Positions 16,220 through 24,034 of a DNA stretch of 64,000 nt are shown here, piece by piece. The number at the start of each line of letters is the position of its first letter. The first letter of the stretch is position 1. The DNA is taken from contig NZ_CP133778.1 of assembly GCF_034347405.1 (NCBI RefSeq), forward strand, positions 2,604,001 through 2,668,000, in the 5' to 3' direction. Both the position numbers and the translations under genes were made by a program. The DNA comes from Pseudomonas sp. CCC3.1. GTDB taxonomy: Bacteria > Pseudomonadota > Gammaproteobacteria > Pseudomonadales > Pseudomonadaceae. The notes under the pieces are model-generated. The model did no database searches. It was not told the DNA's origin and saw only the letters and a list, made by a program, of their open reading frames with translations.

Positions 16220-17389
16220 ATGTCCAGACTCACCGGTGATATTCCGGGCAAGCGCAAGATCAAGGTCGGCATGGTAGGAGGAGGGCGAGGCGCTTTTTTT
16301 GCCAGCTATCACCGCGCCGCGATGCGCCTGTGTGAACGCTACGAGATTGTCGCGGGCGCATTCTCATCAAACCTTGAGACTGCACGTGAAGCGGGCGATG
16401 CCTTGGGCGTTGCGCCGGATCGGGTGTATGCCAGCTTCGAAGAAATGGCCCGCATTGAGGCTGCGCGTGAAGATCGTCTTGAGGCGGTCATCGTCGTGAC
16501 CCCGAATCATCTGCACTTTTTGCCGTGCAAGTTGTTCCTCGAAGCCGGGATCCCAGTGATCTGCGACAAGCCTCTGGTGAACACCGAGGCACAAGCCCGT
16601 GAGTTGCAGCGAATCGCTGCGCAGCACGACACCTTTTTGGCGTTGACCTACACCTATCAGGGCTACCCGATGGTGCGCGATGCACGCGCGCGTATTCAGG
16701 CCGGTGAGTTGGGCGATATTCGCTTCATGTATGTCGAATACCTGCTGGAGTGGCTGGCACCTGGCGCCGAGCAACTCAGTAAAAGTCTGGCCTGGCGGGG
16801 CGATCCGGCGAAAGTTGGCCCAACCGCTGCGCTGGGTGACATCGGCACCCATGCCTTCAATATGCTGGAGTTTTTGAGCGGCCTGCAGTGCACTGCACTG
16901 AGCGCCAAGCTGACATCGACTGTACCCGGCTGGCAGATGGACGACACCAACGTGCTGCAACTGGAATTTGCAGGGGGCGTGGATGGCTTGTTGTGGACCA
17001 GCCTTGCCGCGCCAGGCCACCGCAATGGCTTGCGCTTCAAGATCATCGGCAGCAAGGCGTCGATTGAATGGCGTCAGGAGGCGCCTGAGACGTTGCTGTT
17101 CACCCCGACCAATGAGGCGGATCGTATTTATCGTCGCGGTCAGTCCGACAACATGCCGCAAACCTTGATCGACTCCAGCCTGCCGGCAGGCAATAGCGAA
17201 GGCTATCTGGAAGCACTGGCCGTGTTGTACGCCGATTTTGCCCAGGCGCTGGATGCAGGCGAAAAATGGCGTGAAGCCACGGCTGTGCCTATCCCGGACA
17301 TCACCCAGGGCGTGCGGGGCGTGCACTTGTCACAACTGAGCGTGGCGTCTCACCAACGTAGAGGGTGGGTCGACTTTCCCGTCGTTTGA
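16220..17389 (+). CDS. Gfo/Idh/MocA-family NAD(P)-dependent dehydrogenase
   Basis: A Rossmann fold begins KVGMVGGGRGAFFASYHRAA, followed by the family's lysine motif ICDKPLVNT (residues about 112-120) and a beta-sheet substrate domain containing GDIGTHAFNMLEFLSG, whose Asp and His are typical catalytic residues. Members oxidise sugars or cyclitols, including myo- and scyllo-inositol, usually to a keto form. AGGAGG at 16206-16211 precedes the ATG. With a GMC oxidoreductase and a TIM-barrel isomerase nearby, oxidation of a ring hydroxyl is plausible; the exact substrate is unknown. Confidence 0.93.
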   Translation: MSRLTGDIPGKRKIKVGMVGGGRGAFFASYHRAAMRLCERYEIVAGAFSSNLETAREAGDALGVAPDRVYASFEEMARIEAAREDRLEAVIVVTPNHLHFLPCKLFLEAGIPVICDKPLVNTEAQARELQRIAAQHDTFLALTYTYQGYPMVRDARARIQAGELGDIRFMYVEYLLEWLAPGAEQLSKSLAWRGDPAKVGPTAALGDIGTHAFNMLEFLSGLQCTALSAKLTSTVPGWQMDDTNVLQLEFAGGVDGLLWTSLAAPGHRNGLRFKIIGSKASIEWRQEAPETLLFTPTNEADRIYRRGQSDNMPQTLIDSSLPAGNSEGYLEALAVLYADFAQALDAGEKWREATAVPIPDITQGVRGVHLSQLSVASHQRRGWVDFPVV

Positions 17390-17795
17390 GCTGCTACGTA
17401 CTGGCGCTGACAGCAATAGCAGCGCCAGGATGTGCAAACACTGGCTCAGGCCCCGTTTCGACCTGCACGTTCGCAACATGACGAACGTCTCACTTTGCCT
17501 TCGCTCTAGGGCTCCTCTCTGTACGTCTACTCGCATTAATCCACGCCTTACACCCACATCAAACCTGTAGAGCCGAGCGTGCTCGCGATCTTTTAAACGT
17601 TCTCTTGCAGGATGTCTCGGGGCGCTGAAACGCTGCTCGATGCTGGGCTTCTACGCAAGGTGCGTCAGTGTGCGTCAGCTTATTTGTCATTGCGAAATTG
17701 AGTGAAAACACGCCTCGGCAAATACTCCACTTGCGTTTAAACGCAACCGTGAAAGCACAGAAAACAATTCGAAGAACATAGGGGCGAAGCCTTAG
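17390..17795. other. Long gap with a hairpin and a repeated upstream element
   Basis: There is no credible gene in these 406 bases. A small hairpin (TGGCGCTG with CAGCGCCA, 17402-17427, no T-run) follows the dehydrogenase stop. The second copy of the 33-nt repeat lies at 17671-17703, partly preceded by another TGCGTCAG at 17661. The promoter of the GMC-to-MFS unit is probably between 17671 and 17790. Confidence 0.55.
17671..17703 (+). repeat. Upstream repeat, copy 2 (before the GMC gene)
   Basis: Second copy of the 33-nt sequence at 14767-14799: identical first ten bases and an identical final 14-base TTGCGAAATTGAGT. The middle differs, so this is not a recent duplication but a conserved functional motif or an older copy. 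An extra half copy, TGCGTCAG, lies ten bases upstream. Confidence 0.6.
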
Positions 17796-19325
17796 ATGAA
17801 CGTACAACCCGACGTCATTGTGATTGGCAGCGGAGTCGGCGGTGCAACCACTGCCCGACGTCTTGCCGAGCACGGAGTTAACGTACTGATGCTTGAGCGC
17901 GGTGACTGGGTGACGCGTGAGGATCAGAACTGGAGCGTGCCATCGGTCTTCTTCGAAAAACGTTATACCGCTCACGACACGTGGCTGGACGCCAGCGGCG
18001 CTGAGTTCCGCCCGGGGATTTATTACAACGTCGGCGGCTGCACCAAGTTTTACGGCGGTTCGATGATCCGCTTTCGCGAGCGCGATTTTGAAGCGCTGGA
18101 ACATGAAGAAGGTGTAGCGCCTGCATGGCCCATCAGCTATGCCGAGCTTGAGCCTTACTACGATCAGGCCGAGCAGATGTTCAAGGTGCACGGCGACGAT
18201 ACCGATGATCCGAGCGCGCCATGGCGCAGCCGCCCTTATCCGTATGCGGGCATCAAGCATGAGCCCATAGTTGCGCAGATGGCAGCGGCCATGCGCGAAG
18301 AGGGTGTACGCACGAGCGCCTTGCCCTTGGCCGTGGATTACGCGCCGTTGGGCACCTGCATTTTGTGCAAAACCTGCGATGGTTTCCCGTGCAAGCTGGG
18401 CGCCAAACTCGAAGCCGAGACGGCCCTGGTACTGCCGGGTCTTGCCACCGGCCGTGTCAGTTTGCAGACCCATGCGCTGGTCAAGCGTCTGGTGCTGAGC
18501 CCCGACGGTTCACGTGTTGCCGGGGTTGAAGTCGAGTTCGATGGCGCGTTGCAGACACTGACGGCGAAGGTGGTGGTGGTCGCGTGCGGCGCCGTCAACA
18601 GCTCGGCTCTGCTGCTGCGCTCGGCCTGCCCGCAGGCTCCCAACGGTGTGGCCAACAGTTCTGATGTCGTGGGTCGGCACTATATGGCGCACAACCAGAC
18701 GGCCCTGATGGGCCTCTCGTTTCGCGAAAACACGACGACGTTCCAGAAAACCCTGGCGATGAACGAGTTCTACTTCGGCGCACCGGATTACCCGTACCCG
18801 CTGGGGCATGCGCAGATGCTCGGCAAATTGCAGGGCGGGATGCTGTCGGCGAACGTGCCGTTCTTGCCCAAGGCCGTAGGGGTCAGCATGGCCCGGCACA
18901 GCATGGACTGGATTGTGTTTTCAGAAGACTTGCCCGACCCGAAAAACCGGGTGCGGATCAAGGACGGCAAGATCCAGCTGGATATTCGTCGTAACAACCT
19001 GGCGCCGCACAAGCAGTTGGTCAAGCTCCTGGCCACCCTGTTGCGGGCGTCGGGCTACCCGATTGTGCTGACCAAGCCATTAATCAAACACTCGACTTCA
19101 CACCAATGCGGGACCGTTCGTTTTGGCAATGACCCCAAGACTTCCGCCCTGGATTCGTTCTGCCGCAGCCACGATCACAGCAACCTGTTCGTGATTGATG
19201 CTTCATTCATGCCGTCCTCGGCAGCCGTAAACCCGGCATTGACTATCGCGGCCCAAGCGTTGCGTGCCGCAGACCACATCTTTACGCGCGATTTTTCTAT
19301 CGCCGTTGATAACGCAAACCTTTAA
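17796..19325 (+). CDS. GMC-family FAD-dependent oxidoreductase
   Basis: A 509-residue flavoprotein with an N-terminal FAD-binding stretch (IGSGVGGATTARRLAEHGVN, residues 10-29), a GGSMIRFRERDF segment and the GMC C-terminal signature (SHQCGTVRFGNDP; ASFMPSSAAVNPALTIAA), whose His and Asn form the catalytic pair. A Cys-rich insert (CILCKTCDGFPCK, near residue 190) occurs in bacterial members that oxidise sugars or cyclitols. There is no signal peptide, so it is probably cytoplasmic or associated with an electron-transfer partner encoded elsewhere. It is 18 bp from the ThDP-enzyme gene and co-transcribed with it. Ring-alcohol oxidation is inferred. Confidence 0.92.
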   Translation: MNVQPDVIVIGSGVGGATTARRLAEHGVNVLMLERGDWVTREDQNWSVPSVFFEKRYTAHDTWLDASGAEFRPGIYYNVGGCTKFYGGSMIRFRERDFEALEHEEGVAPAWPISYAELEPYYDQAEQMFKVHGDDTDDPSAPWRSRPYPYAGIKHEPIVAQMAAAMREEGVRTSALPLAVDYAPLGTCILCKTCDGFPCKLGAKLEAETALVLPGLATGRVSLQTHALVKRLVLSPDGSRVAGVEVEFDGALQTLTAKVVVVACGAVNSSALLLRSACPQAPNGVANSSDVVGRHYMAHNQTALMGLSFRENTTTFQKTLAMNEFYFGAPDYPYPLGHAQMLGKLQGGMLSANVPFLPKAVGVSMARHSMDWIVFSEDLPDPKNRVRIKDGKIQLDIRRNNLAPHKQLVKLLATLLRASGYPIVLTKPLIKHSTSHQCGTVRFGNDPKTSALDSFCRSHDHSNLFVIDASFMPSSAAVNPALTIAAQALRAADHIFTRDFSIAVDNANL

Positions 19326-19343
19326 GCACAGCAGGAGCAGGAC

Positions 19344-21149
19344 ATGAGCGATACAAAAAAACTAACCGGCGGGCAGATCGTTGTCGAGTATCTGATCCGT
19401 GAAAAAGTGCCTTATGTTTTCGGTATTCCGGGCCATGGGAACACTGCGTTGCTGGATGCTTTCGTAGACCGCAAGGATGAAATCACCTTGGTGCCCGCCA
19501 TGCACGAGCAGGGCGCTTCGCACATGGCGGATGGCTTTTATCGTGCCAGCGGTCAAATTGCTGCGGTGTGTGCCTCCATCGGCCCAGGGGCAACCAACAC
19601 GCTGACCGGTCTGGCGACCGCGTTTGCTGACTCGATCCCGCAACTGGTGATCTGTGGCGGCGTGCACACCTACATGCTGGGCAAAGGCGTTCTGCAAGAA
19701 CTCGACCGTCCGCACGGCGATAACTTTCCGCGTATGGCCGAGCCTGTCGTAAAGCGCTGGTGGCAGCCGAGCCATGTTGAGCAAATCCCGGGGGTGATGA
19801 CTCAGGCGTTCAATGTGATGCTTGAAGGCCGTCGCGGCCCGGCGCTGATTAACCTGCCACAAGACTTGCAGGCCGAGTATGCCGACGTGGCACTGCCTGC
19901 CCCGCAAACCCATCGCAGCCATGGCCGCTTGCACGGCGACCCAGCCGACATCGCGCGCGCCGTTGAGCTGCTGCTGTCGGCCGAGCGCCCGGTCATCATG
20001 GCCGGTGGCGGTGTGATCGCGGCCAACGCCAGCGCAGACCTGGTCGGTATTGCCGAGCACATTGGTGCCGCCGTGACCACCTCCTTCATGGGCAAGGGCT
20101 CTATCTCTGAAGATCACCCGCTGTACGCTTGGCCATGCGGTGACTTGGGCTCCATTCCGGGTAACGCGATGACCCGTGAAGCGGACGTGATTCTGGCCAT
20201 CGGCTGCCGTTTCAGCGACCGGATCACTTCGTCGTACCGTCCGGGTGTGACGTTCGACATTCCTAAAACCAAGCTGATCCAGATCGATATCGACGGCTTC
20301 GAAATCGGCAAGAATTACCCGGCAGAAGTGGGCATTGTTGGCGATGCAGGCCCGATCCTCGCGGCATTGCTGGAACAGCTGCGCGCTGCCGCACCGGCCA
20401 AGGATTACAGCGAGTCGCCGATGTTCTTGCGCTTGCAGGCCCTGAAAGGCAAATGGGAAGAGCATTTGCGTCCGCTGCGTACCTGCAACGAGTCACCCAT
20501 GACCATTTCTCAGGTGCTGGCAGAGGCCCGTAAGGTGCTGCCGCGTGACACCATCGTGGTGACTGACTCCAGCAACCCGCAAAACCAGGTGTTCAACGAG
20601 TTCCCGGTGTATGGCCCTAAACAGCACATCACGCCGGGCGGCTTCTCGGGTATTGGCTTTGCTGTACCGGCAGCCATTGGCGCCAAAATGGGGGCTCCGG
20701 ACCAGGCAGTTGTTGCCATTTGTGGCGACGGCGCATTCTTGCAAACCGGCCAGGAGCTTGCCACTGCTGTGATGATGGGCGTTCCGGCGATCTTCCTGAT
20801 CATGAATAACGGTGGCTGGGCTGCCATTCGCAACCTGCAACTGAACATCTTTGGTGAAGACCGCGAAATGATTACCGACTTCCGCACCCCGGATGGCGCG
20901 TCATGGGAGGCCAACATTGCTGATTTCGCCAAATCGCTGGGAGCCGCTTCGGAGCGTGTCACCGACCCGCTGCAAATTGGCGCTGCCGTAGAGCGTGCAC
21001 TGGCCTCGGGCCGTCCATACGTCATCGAAGCCATCACTTCGCTTGATCGCCCATGGAGCAACATGCACCCGACAGGCTGGTGGGACATCACGGTTCCGGC
21101 CTACTTGGGCGACCTGCGCGACGAGTACGTGAAAAACCGCGGCTTCTAA
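19344..21149 (+). CDS. Thiamine diphosphate-dependent enzyme (acetolactate synthase-like)
   Basis: A 601-residue three-domain ThDP enzyme. The cofactor-activating Glu lies in AMHEQGASHMADGF near residue 52. The middle domain has VIMAGGGVIAA and DVILAIGCRFSDR. The C-terminal ThDP/Mg motif runs GDGAFLQTGQELATA to MNNGGW. Relatives include acetolactate synthase, glyoxylate carboligase and the ring-opening diketone hydrolase IolD. It lacks the N-terminal sequence I would expect of IolD. In this context, C-C cleavage of a ring diketone or keto acid is a fair guess. AGCAGGAGCAGG precedes the ATG. The family is firm, the reaction is not. Confidence 0.9.
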   Translation: MSDTKKLTGGQIVVEYLIREKVPYVFGIPGHGNTALLDAFVDRKDEITLVPAMHEQGASHMADGFYRASGQIAAVCASIGPGATNTLTGLATAFADSIPQLVICGGVHTYMLGKGVLQELDRPHGDNFPRMAEPVVKRWWQPSHVEQIPGVMTQAFNVMLEGRRGPALINLPQDLQAEYADVALPAPQTHRSHGRLHGDPADIARAVELLLSAERPVIMAGGGVIAANASADLVGIAEHIGAAVTTSFMGKGSISEDHPLYAWPCGDLGSIPGNAMTREADVILAIGCRFSDRITSSYRPGVTFDIPKTKLIQIDIDGFEIGKNYPAEVGIVGDAGPILAALLEQLRAAAPAKDYSESPMFLRLQALKGKWEEHLRPLRTCNESPMTISQVLAEARKVLPRDTIVVTDSSNPQNQVFNEFPVYGPKQHITPGGFSGIGFAVPAAIGAKMGAPDQAVVAICGDGAFLQTGQELATAVMMGVPAIFLIMNNGGWAAIRNLQLNIFGEDREMITDFRTPDGASWEANIADFAKSLGAASERVTDPLQIGAAVERALASGRPYVIEAITSLDRPWSNMHPTGWWDITVPAYLGDLRDEYVKNRGF

Positions 21150-21157
21150 GCGGGCGC

Positions 21158-21197
21158 ATACACAACACCCTGCCAGATGTGGCGGGGTGTTGTGTAT
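21158..21197 (+). terminator. Long intercistronic hairpin
   Basis: ACACAACACCC (21160-21170) pairs perfectly with GGGTGTTGTGT (21185-21195). Inner pairs extend the stem toward a six-base loop, and two outer A-T pairs also fit. No T-run follows, and the next gene begins 23 bp on. It is more likely a 3'-end stabiliser or partial terminator that lowers expression of the downstream genes relative to the ThDP enzyme. Confidence 0.65.
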
Positions 21198-21219
21198 TGA
21201 TGAGGACAACCTGTGAGGC

Positions 21220-21927
21220 ATGACCATGACGCAGATTAATCAGAAGCGGGAACTGAGTTTTTCGGATCAGTTCGTTGAGTGTTATCTGGTTTTAAACGTT
21301 GAGAATTTCAAAGTGGCGGGGGGTGTGGTGCTCAACCTCGACCATTCGCCTATGCAGATTGGCGGACCAATCCCCAGCGTAGTACCGGGCTGGAAATCGA
21401 CCGAACTGTTCGACGCGGTCGTCGTCAAGGCCCCGCGGATTGCCGTGTTCCGCGTGCGCAGCGAAGTGAACCTGGGTGGACTGGTGTTCGGTGAGTGGGA
21501 CTGGTTTGGCAATCGGTTCGCTAAATTCCCGCGAACCACCCCCCTGTATATCTCCCGTTATGACGAAATCGGCGGCGTAGCGCTGGATCCGTTCGCCTTT
21601 GCCAATCAGCGAGCAGAGGTGACGGACCTGCGCGACTATGGCATCCGACTCAACCTGTGGTGGGCGCCGGCCAACACCGATTGCTACCTGCATAACGAGC
21701 ACCCATTTCTGGAAATTCACACGCAGATTTACGGCTCGGGCCGCATCCAGAAGTTTCTTGAGCGCGATGAAGCCACGCTCTACAAACAAATCCATATGTC
21801 ACCCGGCTATACCCATGATCCGTTTACCCATGTCGACGGCGATGGCAACCCGACCTACCCGTGGCACCGCTATTGGTCAGACTCGGATGCGATCTGGCTA
21901 GCGATTGAGTTCCATCCCGCCCACTGA
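21220..21927 (+). CDS. Unrecognised His-rich protein, possible double-cupin-like fold
   Basis: I do not recognise this 235-residue protein. It is soluble, beta-rich and unusually rich in His and Trp. Two similar-looking stretches, NEHPFLEIHTQIYGSG (about 165-180) and YPWHRYWSDSDAIWLAIEFH (near the C-terminus), carry the His/Glu spacing of cupin-type metal sites. It lies between the ThDP enzyme and the TIM-barrel isomerase and shares the direction of both, so it probably acts in the same pathway, perhaps as an isomerase or hydrolase in place of IolB. That role is a guess from position. Start ATG 21220; ATG 21226 is also possible. Confidence 0.75.
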   Translation: MTMTQINQKRELSFSDQFVECYLVLNVENFKVAGGVVLNLDHSPMQIGGPIPSVVPGWKSTELFDAVVVKAPRIAVFRVRSEVNLGGLVFGEWDWFGNRFAKFPRTTPLYISRYDEIGGVALDPFAFANQRAEVTDLRDYGIRLNLWWAPANTDCYLHNEHPFLEIHTQIYGSGRIQKFLERDEATLYKQIHMSPGYTHDPFTHVDGDGNPTYPWHRYWSDSDAIWLAIEFHPAH

Positions 21928-21932
21928 TCAGG

Positions 21933-22826
21933 ATGACGACCGCGATGCTGCAAACGAACACGTTGACCTTCAATACGACCGCCGCCAGACACTGCAACTT
22001 CGTCATGCAAATGGACATCGCGCGCAGTGCCGGCTTTCAGTCCATCGAGCTGACCGGTGATCCGGTACGGGCTTATCTGGAGGCGGGGCACAGTCAACAG
22101 GAACTTCAAGACGTGTTGGCAGGCTTGCAGGTTCAAGGCATCGGCGCGCTGCTGGACATTGAGCGCACGGGGGCTTCAGGCAAGGTGCTGATGGCGCAAG
22201 CCGAAGCGTTGTATGCGCTGGCGAACACAGTGGGTGCCAAGGGTGTGCAACTGGTGACTGGGCCGCTGGATTATCGGGCGGTGGTTGAGTATGAGCGTGA
22301 GGGCAGAACTTCACGCTATAGCGGCCTTCTTGGGTGTAGCGAGGAAGAAAAAATCGCTCGCACGGCGGCCAATTTACAGTGTCTGGCAGACCGCGCGCAC
22401 GAAGTCGGCCTTGTGGTGTATGTGGAGGCGTTGTCTTGGACGCCGGTGGCCAAGCTTGGCCAACAGGTTGAGATTCTGGAACGTGCAGACCGCGACAACC
22501 TGAAGATGGTGATTGATTACTGGCATTGCTACACCAGCGGTGCTCGCCCGGACGAGCTGGCCACGCTCGATAAGCGCCACATTTACGGGGTCCATGTCTG
22601 CGACTCGCTGCATTTTTCAGGGGGCGTGCCGGATGAAACGGTGCTGAGAAATGTGCCGACAGGGCAAGGCGTACTGGATCTCGATGCGTGGACCCAAGCC
22701 GTAAAGGCAACCGGGTACGAGGGCTGGTGGTGCAGCGAAACGTTTTGCCGAGCCCAGCAGCAAAGCAATGGCTATGACGTGGCCAAACAGCTGCATCGCC
22801 ATCTGGACACGCTGGTCAATGGCTGA
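21933..22826 (+). CDS. Sugar phosphate isomerase/epimerase-like TIM-barrel protein (IolE/IolI type)
   Basis: A 297-residue AP endonuclease 2-type TIM barrel. Metal-binding candidates are the Glu of VYVEALSW, the Asp and His of MVIDYWHCY, the His and Asp of IYGVHVCDSLHFSGG and the C-terminal Glu of WWCSETFCRA. The fold is shared by xylose isomerase, inosose dehydratase IolE and inosose isomerase IolI. Beside oxidoreductases it would isomerise or dehydrate a keto-sugar or keto-cyclitol. The start lies 6 bp after the previous stop, so translation is coupled. The family is secure, the chemistry open. Confidence 0.9.
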   Translation: MTTAMLQTNTLTFNTTAARHCNFVMQMDIARSAGFQSIELTGDPVRAYLEAGHSQQELQDVLAGLQVQGIGALLDIERTGASGKVLMAQAEALYALANTVGAKGVQLVTGPLDYRAVVEYEREGRTSRYSGLLGCSEEEKIARTAANLQCLADRAHEVGLVVYVEALSWTPVAKLGQQVEILERADRDNLKMVIDYWHCYTSGARPDELATLDKRHIYGVHVCDSLHFSGGVPDETVLRNVPTGQGVLDLDAWTQAVKATGYEGWWCSETFCRAQQQSNGYDVAKQLHRHLDTLVNG

Positions 22827-22882
22827 ACCGTCAGAGCGAACTTGCTACAGGATCTGTGGCGCATATTTATTCAGGTTTTTAA

Positions 22883-24034
22883 ATGTTATCTAGCCTACGT
22901 ACACAGCGGGCGGTGCCTCAAGAGGCCGCGCAGCGTTCAACTCGCCAGGCTTTTTTTATTGCAGGCTTGTGCACGGCGTCATGGGCGCCCTTGGTGCCAT
23001 TGGTTAAAGCCCGGGCAGACATCGACGAAGGCGTGCTGGGGTTACTTTTGCTGTGCTTGGGGCTGGGCTCGATCAGTGCAATGCCGATTACCGGTTTTTT
23101 GGTGGGGCGTTCCGGGTGTCGGCGCGTGATCGTGGCCGCGGCATTGATCATGTGTCTGGCGCTGCCGTTATTGGCGAGCCTTTCAAGCTTGCCCGCGCTG
23201 GTCGCCGCGGTTGTGCTGTTCGGTGCGGGGTTGGGCATGTTCGATTGCGCCATGAACATTCAGGCGGTGATCGTCAATGATTCGAGCCGACAGCCGATCA
23301 TGTCGAGTTTTCATGGGCTCTATAGTTTGGGTGGCATTCTTGGCGCCATTGGCATGACTGCCATGCTGGCGGTGGGTTTCTCGCCGCTGATCGCCGTGCT
23401 GTGTATCGTCGGGCTCACGTTATTCACGATCATCAAGGCCACGCGGCATTTATTGCCCACTGGGGGCGAAGGCGGCGCACCGATGTTTGTCATTCCCAGA
23501 GGCAAGGTGCTGTTCCTCGGTGCACTGTGCTTTATCGTCTTTATTACCGAAGGCGCGATGCTCGATTGGAGCGGGGTGTTTCTGATCTCGCTGCGTGGCA
23601 TGGATCCAGCGTATGGCGGGCTCGGGTATGCGGCTTTTGCCTGTGCAATGACGGCTTCCCGGCTGGTCGGGGATCGGATGGTCAGCCGCTTCAAGTCGAC
23701 TCGGGTCATGGTTTTCGGCAGTCTGTGCGCGTCACTGGGGATCGTCTTCTCGCTGTTGAACAGCCATTGGTCACTGGCCTTGGTGGGCTATGCGCTGGTG
23801 GGGGCAGGGTGTGCCAACATTGTTCCGATCCTGTTCACAGCCGTGGCCCGTCAGACCGACATGCCCCAGGGCTCGGCTGTACCGGCCATGACCACACTGG
23901 GATATGCCGGGGTCCTGATGGGGCCCGCGCTCATTGGTTTTGTCGCCCATGCCAGCAGCTTGCAAATCGCCCTGGGGCTGGTGGCGATTGCGCTGCTGGT
24001 GGTGGCGGCGACCGCTAAATCAATTCGGACCTGA
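22883..24034 (+). CDS. MFS transporter, YbjJ-like (second copy)
   Basis: A 383-residue membrane protein with about 12 hydrophobic segments. The segment RQPIMSSFHGLYSLGGILGA is shared with the MFS protein at 14933, so the block carries two related transporters. Sequence divergence is large, and they probably move different compounds, for example substrate in and product out (inference). It is the last gene of the block, and its 3' end overlaps that of the convergent fusion gene by 15 bp. Confidence 0.92.
   Translation: MLSSLRTQRAVPQEAAQRSTRQAFFIAGLCTASWAPLVPLVKARADIDEGVLGLLLLCLGLGSISAMPITGFLVGRSGCRRVIVAAALIMCLALPLLASLSSLPALVAAVVLFGAGLGMFDCAMNIQAVIVNDSSRQPIMSSFHGLYSLGGILGAIGMTAMLAVGFSPLIAVLCIVGLTLFTIIKATRHLLPTGGEGGAPMFVIPRGKVLFLGALCFIVFITEGAMLDWSGVFLISLRGMDPAYGGLGYAAFACAMTASRLVGDRMVSRFKSTRVMVFGSLCASLGIVFSLLNSHWSLALVGYALVGAGCANIVPILFTAVARQTDMPQGSAVPAMTTLGYAGVLMGPALIGFVAHASSLQIALGLVAIALLVVAATAKSIRT

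Noticed and set aside
17559..18473. 304-codon open frame on the minus strand
   Set aside because: It is largely antisense to the GMC gene, whose motifs are clear. No domain on this strand.
19362..20465. 367-codon open frame on the minus strand
   Set aside because: Antisense to the ThDP enzyme; no features of a real protein.
19344..21149. Assigning the ThDP enzyme as IolD
   Set aside because: The N-terminus and middle domain look like acetolactate synthase-type enzymes and no IolB/IolC/IolJ genes are present, so the name would overstate the evidence.
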